In this document: in pieces, positions 6,186-12,795 of the stretch
Layout: the number at the start of each line of letters is the position of its first letter
How positions within the stretch are numbered: the first letter of the stretch is position 1
Notes under the pieces: model-generated
Database searches by the model: none
What the model was told of the DNA's origin: nothing
The model's input: the letters and a program-made list of their open reading frames with translations, nothing else
Position numbers and translations under genes: made by a program
Assembly (NCBI GenBank): GCA_030831725.1
Contig: JAURKN010000074.1
Coordinates: forward strand, 1-13,264
DNA: 13,264 nucleotides
Origin: Ferruginibacter sp.
Lineage (GTDB): Bacteria; Bacteroidota; Bacteroidia; Chitinophagales; Chitinophagaceae
Direction: 5' to 3'

Positions 6186-7428
6186 ATCCCAAGCATAAAA
6201 AGAATATCACGATTAGAGGTGTAGGAATTCTTGAATATTGTAGGAGTAATAAAGTTGTTATGATGATACCGATATCGAAAAACAATTTTTGTGCAGATAT
6301 CATTGTATAATATGAACAAAGAAAATAGGCTGCACCAAACATAAAAGCAACGATAACGGCATGGATACCTTCCATAGCTCGGATGATAAAAACGTACTTT
6401 TTTAATATTTGAAATAAAGGAAAGAAAAAAAGCATCAAAAGAATACCCGGTAAGAAAAGCGCTATTGAACCAATAATAGACCCTATTAATTGTTTTTCTC
6501 TTGATTCTTCTTTTAATGCCATGCTACCTACATAAGAACCTACGGAGAAAATAGGTCCTGGAATTGCTCTTACCATTCCAAATCCAATCAACAAATCTTC
6601 CTTATTAATTTTGATGATATTCGGATTCTTTTCTATTGTTCTTTTATCCGTAGGTCTTGCAACGTATTGATCCAACATCATTGGCATAAGAACATCACCA
6701 CCTCCAAATACTATACTGCCGAACCTATAAAAGTTTTCAAATAGATTATACATTTTTCTGTTTTTCCATTCCTCTGTTCTTGCTTTTTCAGAAACAAAAC
6801 CGGCACTTATAAAAAGAAATAGAAAAAGAATTAACGGTAACCAAAACAATTTGTGTGATTTTTTAGGTGTCTCAATGTCAGGAATTCGTTTCTTACTGAT
6901 GTTTGTAATACATCCTCCCAGTAATATTAAAATAGGAAAAAGCCAAGGTGTTTTGAAGAAAAATATACAGAGTATAAAACTTATTGTAAAAATGATTTTC
7001 GTAATGAAATTATGGATTGCAACTTTGGAAGTTTTGATTGCAGAGTATATCAAGAATCCAATGGACATGGGTTTAATAAAAACAAAAAGATTTTGTAATT
7101 GAAGATGATTGTTGTTTGATTGTATGATAAATAAACTTAAAAGACACATTAATATACAAGCAGGAAATATCCATATGAGCAAAGTAATTATCGAGAGAAT
7201 GATTCCACCTTTTTTATATCCAATGCAACCTAAAAGTTGTGTGCTACTGGCTCCAGGTAATAACTGACAAAAAGAAAAAAAATCTAATAGCTCATTTTGT
7301 GTTATAAAATTTCGTTTTTCAACAAATGTTTTTTGAATCATTCCTAGATGTCCCTGTGGACCTCCAAAAGCAGTTAAGGTATAAAAGAAAACTTCTTTTA
7401 AAAATGATATATGTTTTTTTAATTTCAA
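6172..7428 (-). CDS. chrA: Chromate transporter ChrA (CHR family, long form)
   Basis: CHR proteins are inner-membrane carriers, best known for chromate efflux. This 418-residue protein has both halves of the long form. The N-terminal half has T-A-F-G-G-P-Q (19-25), FVEKRNFITQNELLDFFSFC (35-54) and QLLPGASSTQL (55-65). The C-terminal half repeats the pattern with VFGGGDVLMPMM (240-251) and AIPGPIFSVGSYVG (288-301). Many hydrophobic membrane segments fill the rest, with a basic loop near 178-193. The start is TTG 7428: an in-frame stop lies 4 bp upstream, and the next Met (residue 30) is already past the FGGP motif. The gene is notably AT-rich, converges on nadD and diverges from the DUF3089 gene. 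Substrate specificity is inferred from the family only. Confidence 0.92.
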   Translation of the reverse strand: MKLKKHISFLKEVFFYTLTAFGGPQGHLGMIQKTFVEKRNFITQNELLDFFSFCQLLPGASSTQLLGCIGYKKGGIILSIITLLIWIFPACILMCLLSLFIIQSNNNHLQLQNLFVFIKPMSIGFLIYSAIKTSKVAIHNFITKIIFTISFILCIFFFKTPWLFPILILLGGCITNISKKRIPDIETPKKSHKLFWLPLILFLFLFISAGFVSEKARTEEWKNRKMYNLFENFYRFGSIVFGGGDVLMPMMLDQYVARPTDKRTIEKNPNIIKINKEDLLIGFGMVRAIPGPIFSVGSYVGSMALKEESREKQLIGSIIGSIALFLPGILLMLFFFPLFQILKKYVFIIRAMEGIHAVIVAFMFGAAYFLCSYYTMISAQKLFFDIGIIITTLLLLQYSRIPTPLIVIFFLCLGFFYR

Positions 7429-7429
7429 A

Positions 7430-7446
7430 TCTTATTAGGAATAAGA
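7430..7446. promoter_or_regulatory. Inverted repeat between chrA and the DUF3089 gene, candidate operator
   Basis: TCTTATT (7430-7436) and AATAAGA (7440-7446) form perfect 7-bp arms around AGG. The element fills much of the 42-bp gap between two divergent starts and abuts the chrA TTG. A dimeric repressor here could control both genes. No regulator gene is adjacent. Confidence 0.3.
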
Positions 7447-7459
7447 AAAATATTGATTG

Positions 7460-7467
7460 TAGTTTTG
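7460..7467 (+). promoter_or_regulatory. Candidate -7 element for the DUF3089 gene
   Basis: TAGTTTTG matches TAnnTTTG exactly and is 3 bp upstream of ATG 7471. If active it would yield a leaderless transcript. No clear TTTG is seen 17-23 bp upstream, so it remains a weak call on its own. Confidence 0.3.
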
Positions 7468-7470
7468 ATT

Positions 7471-8526
7471 ATGAAAATTAATAAAACTCCACAATTAAAG
7501 AGAGATTATTTAAGTATTGTTTGTTTTTCTTTCACGCTCTTTATTACTTGTTTTCAATTGAATGTTTTTTCACAGTATAAGTCAGAAATTATTTTAGAAG
7601 ATTCTATTATAAACTATAGTAATTTAAAAAACTGGGCTGCGCATCCTAATAAATTAGATATGTCGGATAGTAATAATGTTATTCATAAAACGAATACTTC
7701 AACTATTAAAGCTCACGTATTTTTTATACATCCAACCACTTATACAAACAAACTAGTGAATGATCAATGGAATGCAAGTGTATTCGATGAAGAATTGAAT
7801 GAAAAAACTGAGAATAGTAGTATTTTATATCAATCAACAGCATTTAGAAACAACACAATCATTTTTGCTCCCAGGTACAGACAAGCTCATATTAATGCGT
7901 TTTATATAGCAAAAGAAAAAAGTGACTCCTTTTTTGAAATGGCATATCAGGATATAAAAAATGCTTTTGAGTATTATCTCAAAAATGAAAACAATGGTTT
8001 TCCGATCATCATTGCATCTCATAGTCAAGGTACAAAACATGCAGGTAGATTATTAAAAGAGTTTTTTGAAAATAAGGATCTTAAAAAGAAATTGATATGT
8101 GCATACATTATAGGTATGCCAATACCATCCACATATTTTTCTGATTTAAAACCGTGTGAGGATGAAAATCAAACAGGATGTTATGTGGGATGGAGAACTT
8201 ATAAAAGAGGATTTATTCCCGAGGATATTAAAAAAGAGAATTTTAAGTGCATTGTAGTAAATCCACTATCCTGGAAAATGGAAACAGGTGTTGTCGAAAA
8301 GAAAATGAATCCGGGTGGAGTTCTTTCAAATTATAAAAAACTCGTTCCTATGGTGGTTGATGCGGAAATTCATGATAATGTATTGTGGAGTTGTAAACCG
8401 GATGTTCCAGGAAAGATATTTTTTACAAAGAAAAATTTTCATATTGGAGATATCAATTTGTTTTATGCTTCCATTTATAAAAATGTAGGAAATAGAATTT
8501 TTCAATTTTTAAAAAATGAAAATTGA
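7471..8526 (+). CDS. Secreted DUF3089 alpha/beta hydrolase-like protein
   Basis: From ATG 7471 the protein has 351 residues. The open frame extends to a TTG at 7453, but ATG 7471 gives a cleaner signal peptide: basic N-terminus, hydrophobic stretch at about 14-32, and a likely cut near VFSQ (32-35). DUF3089 proteins are alpha/beta hydrolases of unknown substrate. Seen here: VFFIHPTTY (83-91), IFAPRYRQA (131-139), and the nucleophile elbow A-S-H-S185-Q-G-T with Ser185 as probable nucleophile. A late FHIGDINLFY segment probably carries the catalytic His. The gene is AT-rich like chrA. Exported esterase or lipase activity is an inference from the fold. Confidence 0.85.
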   Translation: MKINKTPQLKRDYLSIVCFSFTLFITCFQLNVFSQYKSEIILEDSIINYSNLKNWAAHPNKLDMSDSNNVIHKTNTSTIKAHVFFIHPTTYTNKLVNDQWNASVFDEELNEKTENSSILYQSTAFRNNTIIFAPRYRQAHINAFYIAKEKSDSFFEMAYQDIKNAFEYYLKNENNGFPIIIASHSQGTKHAGRLLKEFFENKDLKKKLICAYIIGMPIPSTYFSDLKPCEDENQTGCYVGWRTYKRGFIPEDIKKENFKCIVVNPLSWKMETGVVEKKMNPGGVLSNYKKLVPMVVDAEIHDNVLWSCKPDVPGKIFFTKKNFHIGDINLFYASIYKNVGNRIFQFLKNEN

Positions 8527-8544
8527 AATGTTAGTTACTTATCT

Positions 8545-8563
8545 AATAGTATTTAATACTATT
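8545..8563 (+). terminator. AT-rich hairpin after the DUF3089 gene, possible weak terminator
   Basis: AATAGTATT (8545-8553) and AATACTATT (8555-8563) are perfect 9-bp arms around a single T, followed by TTATTTATAT. As RNA it could form a weak A-U stem 18 bp past the stop codon of the DUF3089 gene. As DNA it lies in the presumed unwinding segment and may be part of the origin instead. No better terminator separates the gene from the origin. Confidence 0.35.
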
Positions 8564-8577
8564 TTATTTATATCAAT

Positions 8578-8610
8578 CTATTACTATTAGGGCTGTGGAA
8601 AAGTGGATAA
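8578..8610 (-). other. Basal origin unwinding element: DnaA boxes, GC spacer, DnaA-trios
   Basis: Read on the minus strand, 8610 to 8594 is TTATCCACTTTTCCACA: two head-to-tail DnaA boxes (TTATCCACT and TTTTCCACA) sharing one base, each one mismatch from TTATnCACA. Then come GCCC (8593-8590) and TAA-TAG-TAA-TAG (8589-8578), four consecutive triplets matching the DnaA-trio rule (T/A)A(G/A), and an A+T-only-like stretch toward 8541. This is the same polarity and order as described for the B. subtilis basal unwinding system and for E. coli R1 to DUE. DnaA on the boxes would extend a filament over the trios and open the DNA leftward. Confidence 0.78.
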
Positions 8611-8713
8611 ATCGATATAAAACAAGGTATGGAAATCAAAACCATCTCTATTTACACATTAATCAACAGGTTTTTAACATCTTTTATTTCTTAATACTTG
8701 ACACAAGAAGCCT

Positions 8714-8827
8714 GAAAAAAGGGAACAACTGATTTTAGTCATATTTTTTATTCACTATTTTTCTTAAAAACGATATGGAATAAAAAAAGTGCGGAAGACA
8801 ACATAATTTCTGTTGGAAAAAAGGGAA
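8714..8827 (+). repeat. Direct repeat GAAAAAAGGGAA, two copies 102 bp apart
   Basis: The 12-mer GAAAAAAGGGAA occurs identically at 8714-8725 and 8816-8827 inside the origin-like region. Each copy precedes a copy of the 14-mer TGATTTTnGTCATA, at different distances, so the two motifs form a degenerate paired repeat. Confidence 0.6.
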
Positions 8828-8870
8828 TAAATGGTAGATATTCAACAGAAAAAAAATGATTTTCGTCATA
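8730..8870 (+). repeat. Direct repeat TGATTTT(A/C)GTCATA, two copies
   Basis: TGATTTTAGTCATA at 8730-8743 and TGATTTTCGTCATA at 8857-8870 agree at 13 of 14 bases. A third, much weaker relative (TGATTTTTTCTGAG) starts at 8908. They resemble origin iterons, but no known binding protein is implied. Confidence 0.55.
8748..8756 (+). promoter_or_regulatory. DnaA-like box TTATTCACT
   Basis: One mismatch (last base) from TTATnCACA. It lies between the unwinding element and the right-hand box cluster, and is supported mainly by context. Confidence 0.4.
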
Positions 8871-8921
8871 ACTTCAAATCATACACTTTTTCTACCCACC
8901 TAAAAAGTGATTTTTTCTGAG

Positions 8922-8965
8922 TAATTCACACTAAAATGCAAAAATCCACAAAAAGATGTGGAAAC
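8922..8965. promoter_or_regulatory. DnaA-like box and inverted TCCACA pair
   Basis: TAATTCACA (8922-8930) is one mismatch from a DnaA box. AAATCCACA (8942-8950) and, on the other strand, GTTTCCACA (8965-8957) are each two mismatches away. Their TCCACA cores face each other across 6 bp, making a perfect 6-bp inverted repeat (8945-8950 with 8957-8962). Confidence 0.4.
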
Positions 8966-9012
8966 CCAGTTTGTATTATAAAAAATTTAAATCAGAAGGA
9001 TATAAAACCCAT

Positions 9013-9043
9013 TGTGAAAAACTTTTCCACAGTTTGTGAATAC
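9013..9043. promoter_or_regulatory. Cluster of three DnaA-like boxes
   Basis: TTTTTCACA on minus (9021-9013), TTTTCCACA on plus (9023-9031) and GTATTCACA on minus (9043-9035) each differ from TTATnCACA at one position, and all lie within 31 bp. The third box overlaps the -33 element of the PpiD-like gene promoter (TTTG 9033-9036), so DnaA binding would be expected to interfere with that promoter. Confidence 0.55.
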
Positions 9044-9063
9044 CCTTTTTTATCTTATTTTTG
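9033..9063 (+). promoter_or_regulatory. Promoter of the PpiD-like gene (TTTG-N19-TAnnTTTG)
   Basis: TTTG (9033-9036), a 19-bp spacer and TATTTTTG (9056-9063) match the Bacteroidota sigma-ABfr consensus in both elements and in spacing. The leader before ATG 9097 would be about 25-30 nt. It overlaps the rightmost DnaA-like boxes. Confidence 0.7.
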
Positions 9064-9096
9064 CCATCCTTTACCAATAAAAGTAATAAATCAGGT

Positions 9097-11229
9097 ATGC
9101 AAATTATTCAACGAATTCGTGAAAAAGGTGCGGCAATTGTCATTGCAGTAATCGCACTCAGTTTGATTGGCTTTATTCTAATGGATGCCAAACAAGGTGG
9201 CGGCAAGTTGTTTGGAGGAATATCCAATACTGTCGGTTCAGTAAATGGAGAAGATATTGAAGTTTCAGATTTCAATAAAAGAGTAAAAGACGCGGAAGAT
9301 CTTCAATCTCAACGTACCGGACAGGCTTTATCTGCACAACAGACATATCAAATCAGACAAAGCATGTGGGACCAGGTGGTTGCCGAAAAAATATTTTTTG
9401 CAGAAGCATCTAAACTTGGCATTGAATTTACATCTAAAGAGCTCTCTTACATATTATTAAGTAATGACCCTTCTAATCCATTGCTTCAGGAGCAGTCATT
9501 AAAGGATTCCCTAACCGGCAAACTTGATGTTAAAAAGGCACAAACTGCCCTGACCAATATAAAAAAGCTTAAAGGAGAACAAAAGGAGAGTCTGAACACC
9601 CAGATGATTGATCCTTTGAAATTAAACAACACTGTTTCTAAATACTCCGCTTTGTTGAATGCTAGCGCATACTACCCATCTTGGATGAATAAAAAAGAAA
9701 CATCTGAGAGTAACACTTTCTCCAATATTTCATTTGTAACTATTCCTTATACTGAGATTTCTGATAGCGCTATTAAAGTGACCGATCAGGACATCAATGA
9801 TTATGTATCAAAACATAAACTTCAGTTTAAACAAGAAAAAGGAAGAAACATTTCTTATGTGGCTTTTAGTCAGCTTCCTTCAAAAGAAGATTCTGCTTTA
9901 TCTTATAGTGCTATTTCTGAACTAAAAACCGCTTTTATTGCTGATTCAAATGCTAAATCTTTTGTTGCCAGAAATGCTTCAAGTATAGATTTTAAAGATG
10001 ATTATGCAACAAAGGAAAAAATGAGCGGAGTTTATGCAGACACCCTTGTTAAATTGGGTACTGGTCAGGTTTTTGGACCATATCTCGACAACGGAAATTA
10101 TGTATTGGCAAAAATGTTAGGAACTAAACAACTTCCTGACAGCGCAGCAGCTCGTCATATATTGATTGCGGCAAATGACTTAAACACAGGTCAACCAATC
10201 ATGGCAGACAGCACAGCAAAAAAATTGGCCGATAGCATCAATAGTGCTATTCTCGGAGGTGCTGACTTTAATATGCTTGCCATGAAATATTCTGCAGATC
10301 AAAGCAACAAGGCAAAGGGCGGAGATCTCGGAACTTTCGGATATGGTACAATGGTGTCTGAGTTCAATGAGTTTTGTTTTACAAAAGCACCAGGCTCTAA
10401 AGGAGTGGTAAAAACAGATTTCGGATATCATGTTATTGATCTGATCAGCCAGAAAGATGTAAAGACCGCATATAAAATCGCGTATGTTGGAAGAGAAATT
10501 TCAGCAAGCGAAGCAACCATCAACAAATCAAGTTTAGAGGCTATCAAGGCTTCTTCTGAAAAAGACAAAGCTTCTCTGGAAAAATTCATTGGAACGAATG
10601 GTTTGAGTTTAACATCTGTTCCTGCTTTGGTAAAAGAGAATGATTATCAGTTAGGAGCTTTACAGGATGCAAGGTCATTGATCCGTTGGGCATTCGAAGC
10701 GAAGGTGGGAGATATCAGCGAGCCTTTCAGCATTGGAGATCAATTCATCGTTGCTGTATTGGATAAAATTCGTGAGGAAGGTGTTCAGGATGCTGAAACT
10801 GCAAGAAACGGTTGCGAAGCCATTATCCGCAACAACAAAAAAGCAGAACAAATCCGTAAAAAAATCGGAGAAAACGCTACGCTTGAAAAAGCAGCTGCCG
10901 CATATAACAAAACGATTCAAAACGCAGGGGCAGATTCTACACTTACCTTCTCTTCTCAAATCATCAACAGTGTAGGTTTGGAACCTAAAATCATAGGCGC
11001 CGCCTTCAATAAATCATATCAATCTAAAACATCGCCATTGATTGACGGAACAACTGGCGTGTTTGTGTTGAAAGTAAATGCGATTGGCAATAAGGCAACA
11101 CCATCACCAGAAGCAATGGCTCAGCAGGCACAGTCAAGACTTGCAGCAATCAGAAGCCAAAACAGCGGATGGTATGAAGGTTTGAAAAAACAAGCCAAGA
11201 TTGTTGACGAAAGATTCAGCCAGTTTTAA
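9097..11229 (+). CDS. PpiD/SurA-like membrane-anchored peptidylprolyl isomerase
   Basis: A 710-residue periplasmic foldase held by one N-terminal membrane anchor (about residues 8-30, after the short basic QRIREKG). This layout is typical of PpiD. A SurA-N-type chaperone region follows (VNGEDIEVSDFNKRVKD, roughly 48-64, through about 160). A parvulin (PPIC) domain lies at about 350-455, marked by A-A-R-H-I-L-I, then GGDLGTFGYGTMVSEF and VVKTDFGYHVIDL. The remaining C-terminal part is helical with a basal PpiD-C-like region. It probably assists folding of outer-membrane and secreted proteins. I start at ATG 9097: the frame is open to TTG 9061, but that codon lies inside the -7 promoter element. 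Codon use is less AT-rich than in chrA. A strong terminator follows at 11253. Confidence 0.93.
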   Translation: MQIIQRIREKGAAIVIAVIALSLIGFILMDAKQGGGKLFGGISNTVGSVNGEDIEVSDFNKRVKDAEDLQSQRTGQALSAQQTYQIRQSMWDQVVAEKIFFAEASKLGIEFTSKELSYILLSNDPSNPLLQEQSLKDSLTGKLDVKKAQTALTNIKKLKGEQKESLNTQMIDPLKLNNTVSKYSALLNASAYYPSWMNKKETSESNTFSNISFVTIPYTEISDSAIKVTDQDINDYVSKHKLQFKQEKGRNISYVAFSQLPSKEDSALSYSAISELKTAFIADSNAKSFVARNASSIDFKDDYATKEKMSGVYADTLVKLGTGQVFGPYLDNGNYVLAKMLGTKQLPDSAAARHILIAANDLNTGQPIMADSTAKKLADSINSAILGGADFNMLAMKYSADQSNKAKGGDLGTFGYGTMVSEFNEFCFTKAPGSKGVVKTDFGYHVIDLISQKDVKTAYKIAYVGREISASEATINKSSLEAIKASSEKDKASLEKFIGTNGLSLTSVPALVKENDYQLGALQDARSLIRWAFEAKVGDISEPFSIGDQFIVAVLDKIREEGVQDAETARNGCEAIIRNNKKAEQIRKKIGENATLEKAAAAYNKTIQNAGADSTLTFSSQIINSVGLEPKIIGAAFNKSYQSKTSPLIDGTTGVFVLKVNAIGNKATPSPEAMAQQAQSRLAAIRSQNSGWYEGLKKQAKIVDERFSQF

Positions 11230-11252
11230 TCAACCAACATTAAATCATACAT

Positions 11253-11280
11253 GCCGGTCCATAGTGACCGGCTTTTTCTT
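11253..11280 (+). terminator. Intrinsic terminator after the PpiD-like gene
   Basis: GCCGGTC (11253-11259) and GACCGGC (11266-11272) form a perfect 7-bp GC-rich stem with a 6-nt loop, followed by TTTTTCTTTTT. It begins 23 bp after the stop. This is the clearest intrinsic terminator in the window. Confidence 0.92.
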
Positions 11281-11282
11281 TT

Positions 11283-11290
11283 TATCTTTG
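11283..11290 (+). promoter_or_regulatory. Candidate -7 element for the DUF2480 gene
   Basis: TATCTTTG matches TAnnTTTG exactly and lies 4 bp before ATG 11295. This is the same spacing as at mnmG, and it suggests a leaderless mRNA. The expected -33 position falls in the terminator stem and shows no TTTG, so the call is tentative. Confidence 0.4.
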
Positions 11291-11294
11291 TTTC

Positions 11295-11804
11295 ATGGAA
11301 GAGATGATAAAAAATAAGGTGGCGGAAAGTGGAATCATAACCCTAAATCTTGAGGATTTTTTCCCAAAGGAATTGGTGGTGATGTTTGATATCAAAGATT
11401 ATCTTTTCATGGGTTTGATTTTAAAAGAAAAAGAATTCAGACAAGCCATCAAAGAGATGGACTTATCGAAATATCAAGAAAAAAACGTGGCGGTCACCTG
11501 CTCTGCCGATGCCATAGTGCCCATGTGGGCTTATATGCTGATCTCCTCAGCCCTTGTTTCCGTAGCCAAAGAAGTTATTTTGGTAAGCAACGAGACAGAC
11601 GCGAGAAAGAAAATTCAAATCCGAAACATCAGAAAAATAGACACATCTATTTACGCAGATAAAAGAGTTGTCATCAAAGGTTGTGGGGAAGAAGCCATTT
11701 CAGAGGAGGCTTATCTCGAAATTACAAATATGCTTAAACCCGTTGTTAAGAGCATCATGTATGGTGAGCCTTGCAGCACTGTGCCGGTTTACAAAAAACC
11801 ATAA
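11295..11804 (+). CDS. DUF2480 family protein
   Basis: A 169-residue cytoplasmic protein of the DUF2480 family, found mainly in Bacteroidota and without a known function. Recognisable parts are GIITLNLEDFFP (13-24), DIKDYLFMGLILKEKEFRQAIKEMD (32-56), an alternating hydrophobic core around VAVTCSADAIVPMWAYML (64-81), and a C-terminal segment with VVIKGCG and MYGEPCSTVPVYKKP. Cys67, Cys129 and Cys160 are spread through the protein and might bind metal, but no classic motif is present. An alternative start is ATG 11304 (Met4). It stands alone between a strong terminator and a convergent gene; no hairpin is seen in the 54-bp gap after it. Confidence 0.85.
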   Translation: MEEMIKNKVAESGIITLNLEDFFPKELVVMFDIKDYLFMGLILKEKEFRQAIKEMDLSKYQEKNVAVTCSADAIVPMWAYMLISSALVSVAKEVILVSNETDARKKIQIRNIRKIDTSIYADKRVVIKGCGEEAISEEAYLEITNMLKPVVKSIMYGEPCSTVPVYKKP

Positions 11805-11858
11805 GGAGTGTTATAATTTGGAACAAGAGGTATTGATTGATATTCGAACAACCTTTCA

Positions 11859-12248
11859 TTATAGTTTGATCAACAGCCCCTTTCTTTTGACAATGTTTTT
11901 ATAGTCCCATTGTATTGAATTCGATTTTTTCAACCAACGCTTAAGATCCCCGATTTCAATTTCTGCTACTTCATTGTAAAAAATAGATGCGTCTTTGAAT
12001 TTCTTTCCAATAATGTTTAGTTTTTCTTCTTCAAAATCAGCACCGCTCCAAAACATCAATCGTACACCCCTTTTTTGAATGCTATATCCGACAATGGGAT
12101 TTTCGTTGATAAACCAAACTGGATGTGCATGCCAAATTTTACTCTCAGCGTTTTTCAAATGTTTGTTTATGGCAGCGCACAAAATGTCGCAAATATTTTT
12201 TTCGTTTGTCTGTAAATTATTGTTATAATCCTGAATGGTAAGACTCAT
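11859..12248 (-). CDS. DUF1801 domain protein
   Basis: A 129-residue protein with the DUF1801 (YdhG-like) fold. Visible signature: KIWHAHPVWFINENPIVGYS (about 37-56) followed by VRLMFWSGADF (62-72) and a C-terminal helix, IEIGDLKRWLKKS. Such proteins are small, soluble, and of unknown function, although a frataxin-like fold has been noted. It starts 27 bp after the OmpA-domain gene on the same strand and may be the last gene of a minus-strand operon. No signal peptide is present, unlike its two upstream neighbours. Confidence 0.82.
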   Translation of the reverse strand: MSLTIQDYNNNLQTNEKNICDILCAAINKHLKNAESKIWHAHPVWFINENPIVGYSIQKRGVRLMFWSGADFEEEKLNIIGKKFKDASIFYNEVAEIEIGDLKRWLKKSNSIQWDYKNIVKRKGLLIKL

Positions 12249-12275
12249 AAAGAAATATGCGTTTAGAGAATATTA

Positions 12276-12725
12276 TCAATGTGAAGGATTATTTTTTTCA
12301 TCAACCCGAACAACAACTCTTCTGTTGTTGGATAAAGGGATCTTCTTTTTCTTATAATCACGACTCAATTTTTCTGGTTTACCCGAACCCCAAACATCTA
12401 TTTTTATTGTATTGGACGAAATGCCATTTTTAATCAGCAGTTCTTTCATGGATATAGCCCTTTTTTTAGATAATTCAAGATTTGATTTTTCACTTCCGGC
12501 TTGATCCGCATGGCCGCTGATTGTAATGATATAATTGGAGTCTTTCTTTTGTTTCAATTGGCCAATGACATAGGTTTTAACCTGTTCGATTTGATTTCTG
12601 TCGAGTGTACAAACGCTCGGCTTAAAGTAGGTTGTGAATATGGGAAAAAGCGGTTTTTTATGTTGAGAAAAAGAACAAAAAGGAATGATCGCAACACAGC
12701 AAAAAAAAAGTCGATTGATATTCAT
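12276..12725 (-). CDS. Minimal OmpA-family protein
   Basis: A 149-residue exported protein made almost only of an OmpA-like peptidoglycan-binding domain. Residues 1-20 form a signal peptide (hydrophobic run, cleavage likely near FSQ); Cys17 is not in a proper lipobox, so a lipoprotein is unlikely. The domain shows ITISGHADQAGS (67-78) with the conserved Asp74, NLELSKKRAISMKELLIKNG (82-101), VWGSGKPE (111-118) and NNRRVVV (133-139). Asp74 and Arg135/Arg136 correspond to the residues that clamp diaminopimelate in the family. No beta-barrel or partner domain is present, so it would bind the cell wall on its own. It belongs to the minus-strand trio 13182-11859. Confidence 0.9.
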   Translation of the reverse strand: MNINRLFFCCVAIIPFCSFSQHKKPLFPIFTTYFKPSVCTLDRNQIEQVKTYVIGQLKQKKDSNYIITISGHADQAGSEKSNLELSKKRAISMKELLIKNGISSNTIKIDVWGSGKPEKLSRDYKKKKIPLSNNRRVVVRVDEKNNPSH

Positions 12726-12795
12726 TTTATTTCAACAATAAAATATGAATTAGAAAACGTGAATTCCGATGAACGGGTTTAAAAAACCGCGGATA

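Larger units (their letters stand above)
8527..9096. other. Putative chromosomal replication origin (oriC) region, non-coding
   Basis: About 570 bp carry no convincing gene; the only open frame, near 8936-9151, looks spurious and overlaps the promoter and 5' end of the next gene. The stretch is strongly AT-rich. From left to right it holds an AT-rich hairpin and unwinding-type sequence (8541-8577), four DnaA-trio triplets (8578-8589), a short GC-rich spacer (8590-8593), two DnaA boxes (8594-8610), direct repeats (8714-8870), further DnaA-like boxes to 9043, and the promoter of the PpiD-like gene (9033-9063). The order of elements matches known bacterial origins. A parS pair and mnmG about 3.8 kb away fit an origin-proximal location. 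Function is inferred from sequence only. Confidence 0.75.

Noticed and set aside
7834..8040. Open frame on the minus strand inside the DUF3089 gene
   Set aside because: Shadow of a clearly coding frame, with no recognisable motif.
8714..8870. CRISPR array
   Set aside because: Only two copies of each repeat, no regular spacer length, no palindromic CRISPR-like repeat and no cas gene.
9061..9096. TTG start giving 12 extra residues on the PpiD-like protein
   Set aside because: The TTG lies within the -7 promoter element (9056-9063), so it would not be transcribed; ATG 9097 matches family N-termini.
8527..9096. Possible regulatory RNA or tRNA in the long intergenic region
   Set aside because: No cloverleaf or stable GC-containing fold is visible, and the DnaA boxes and trios explain the region better.
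8936..9151. 71-codon open frame in the origin region
   Set aside because: It covers DnaA-like boxes, a consensus promoter and the start of the PpiD-like gene in another frame. Its translation resembles no family and is low in coding character.
10180..10959. Minus- and plus-strand frames of 80-94 codons inside the PpiD-like gene
   Set aside because: Shadows of the parvulin and C-terminal region; unusual residue content and no start signals.
12773..12788. GGTTTAAAAAACC hairpin between the exported-protein gene and the OmpA gene
   Set aside because: Short A-U-dominated stem without a U-tract on the minus strand; not a credible terminator.
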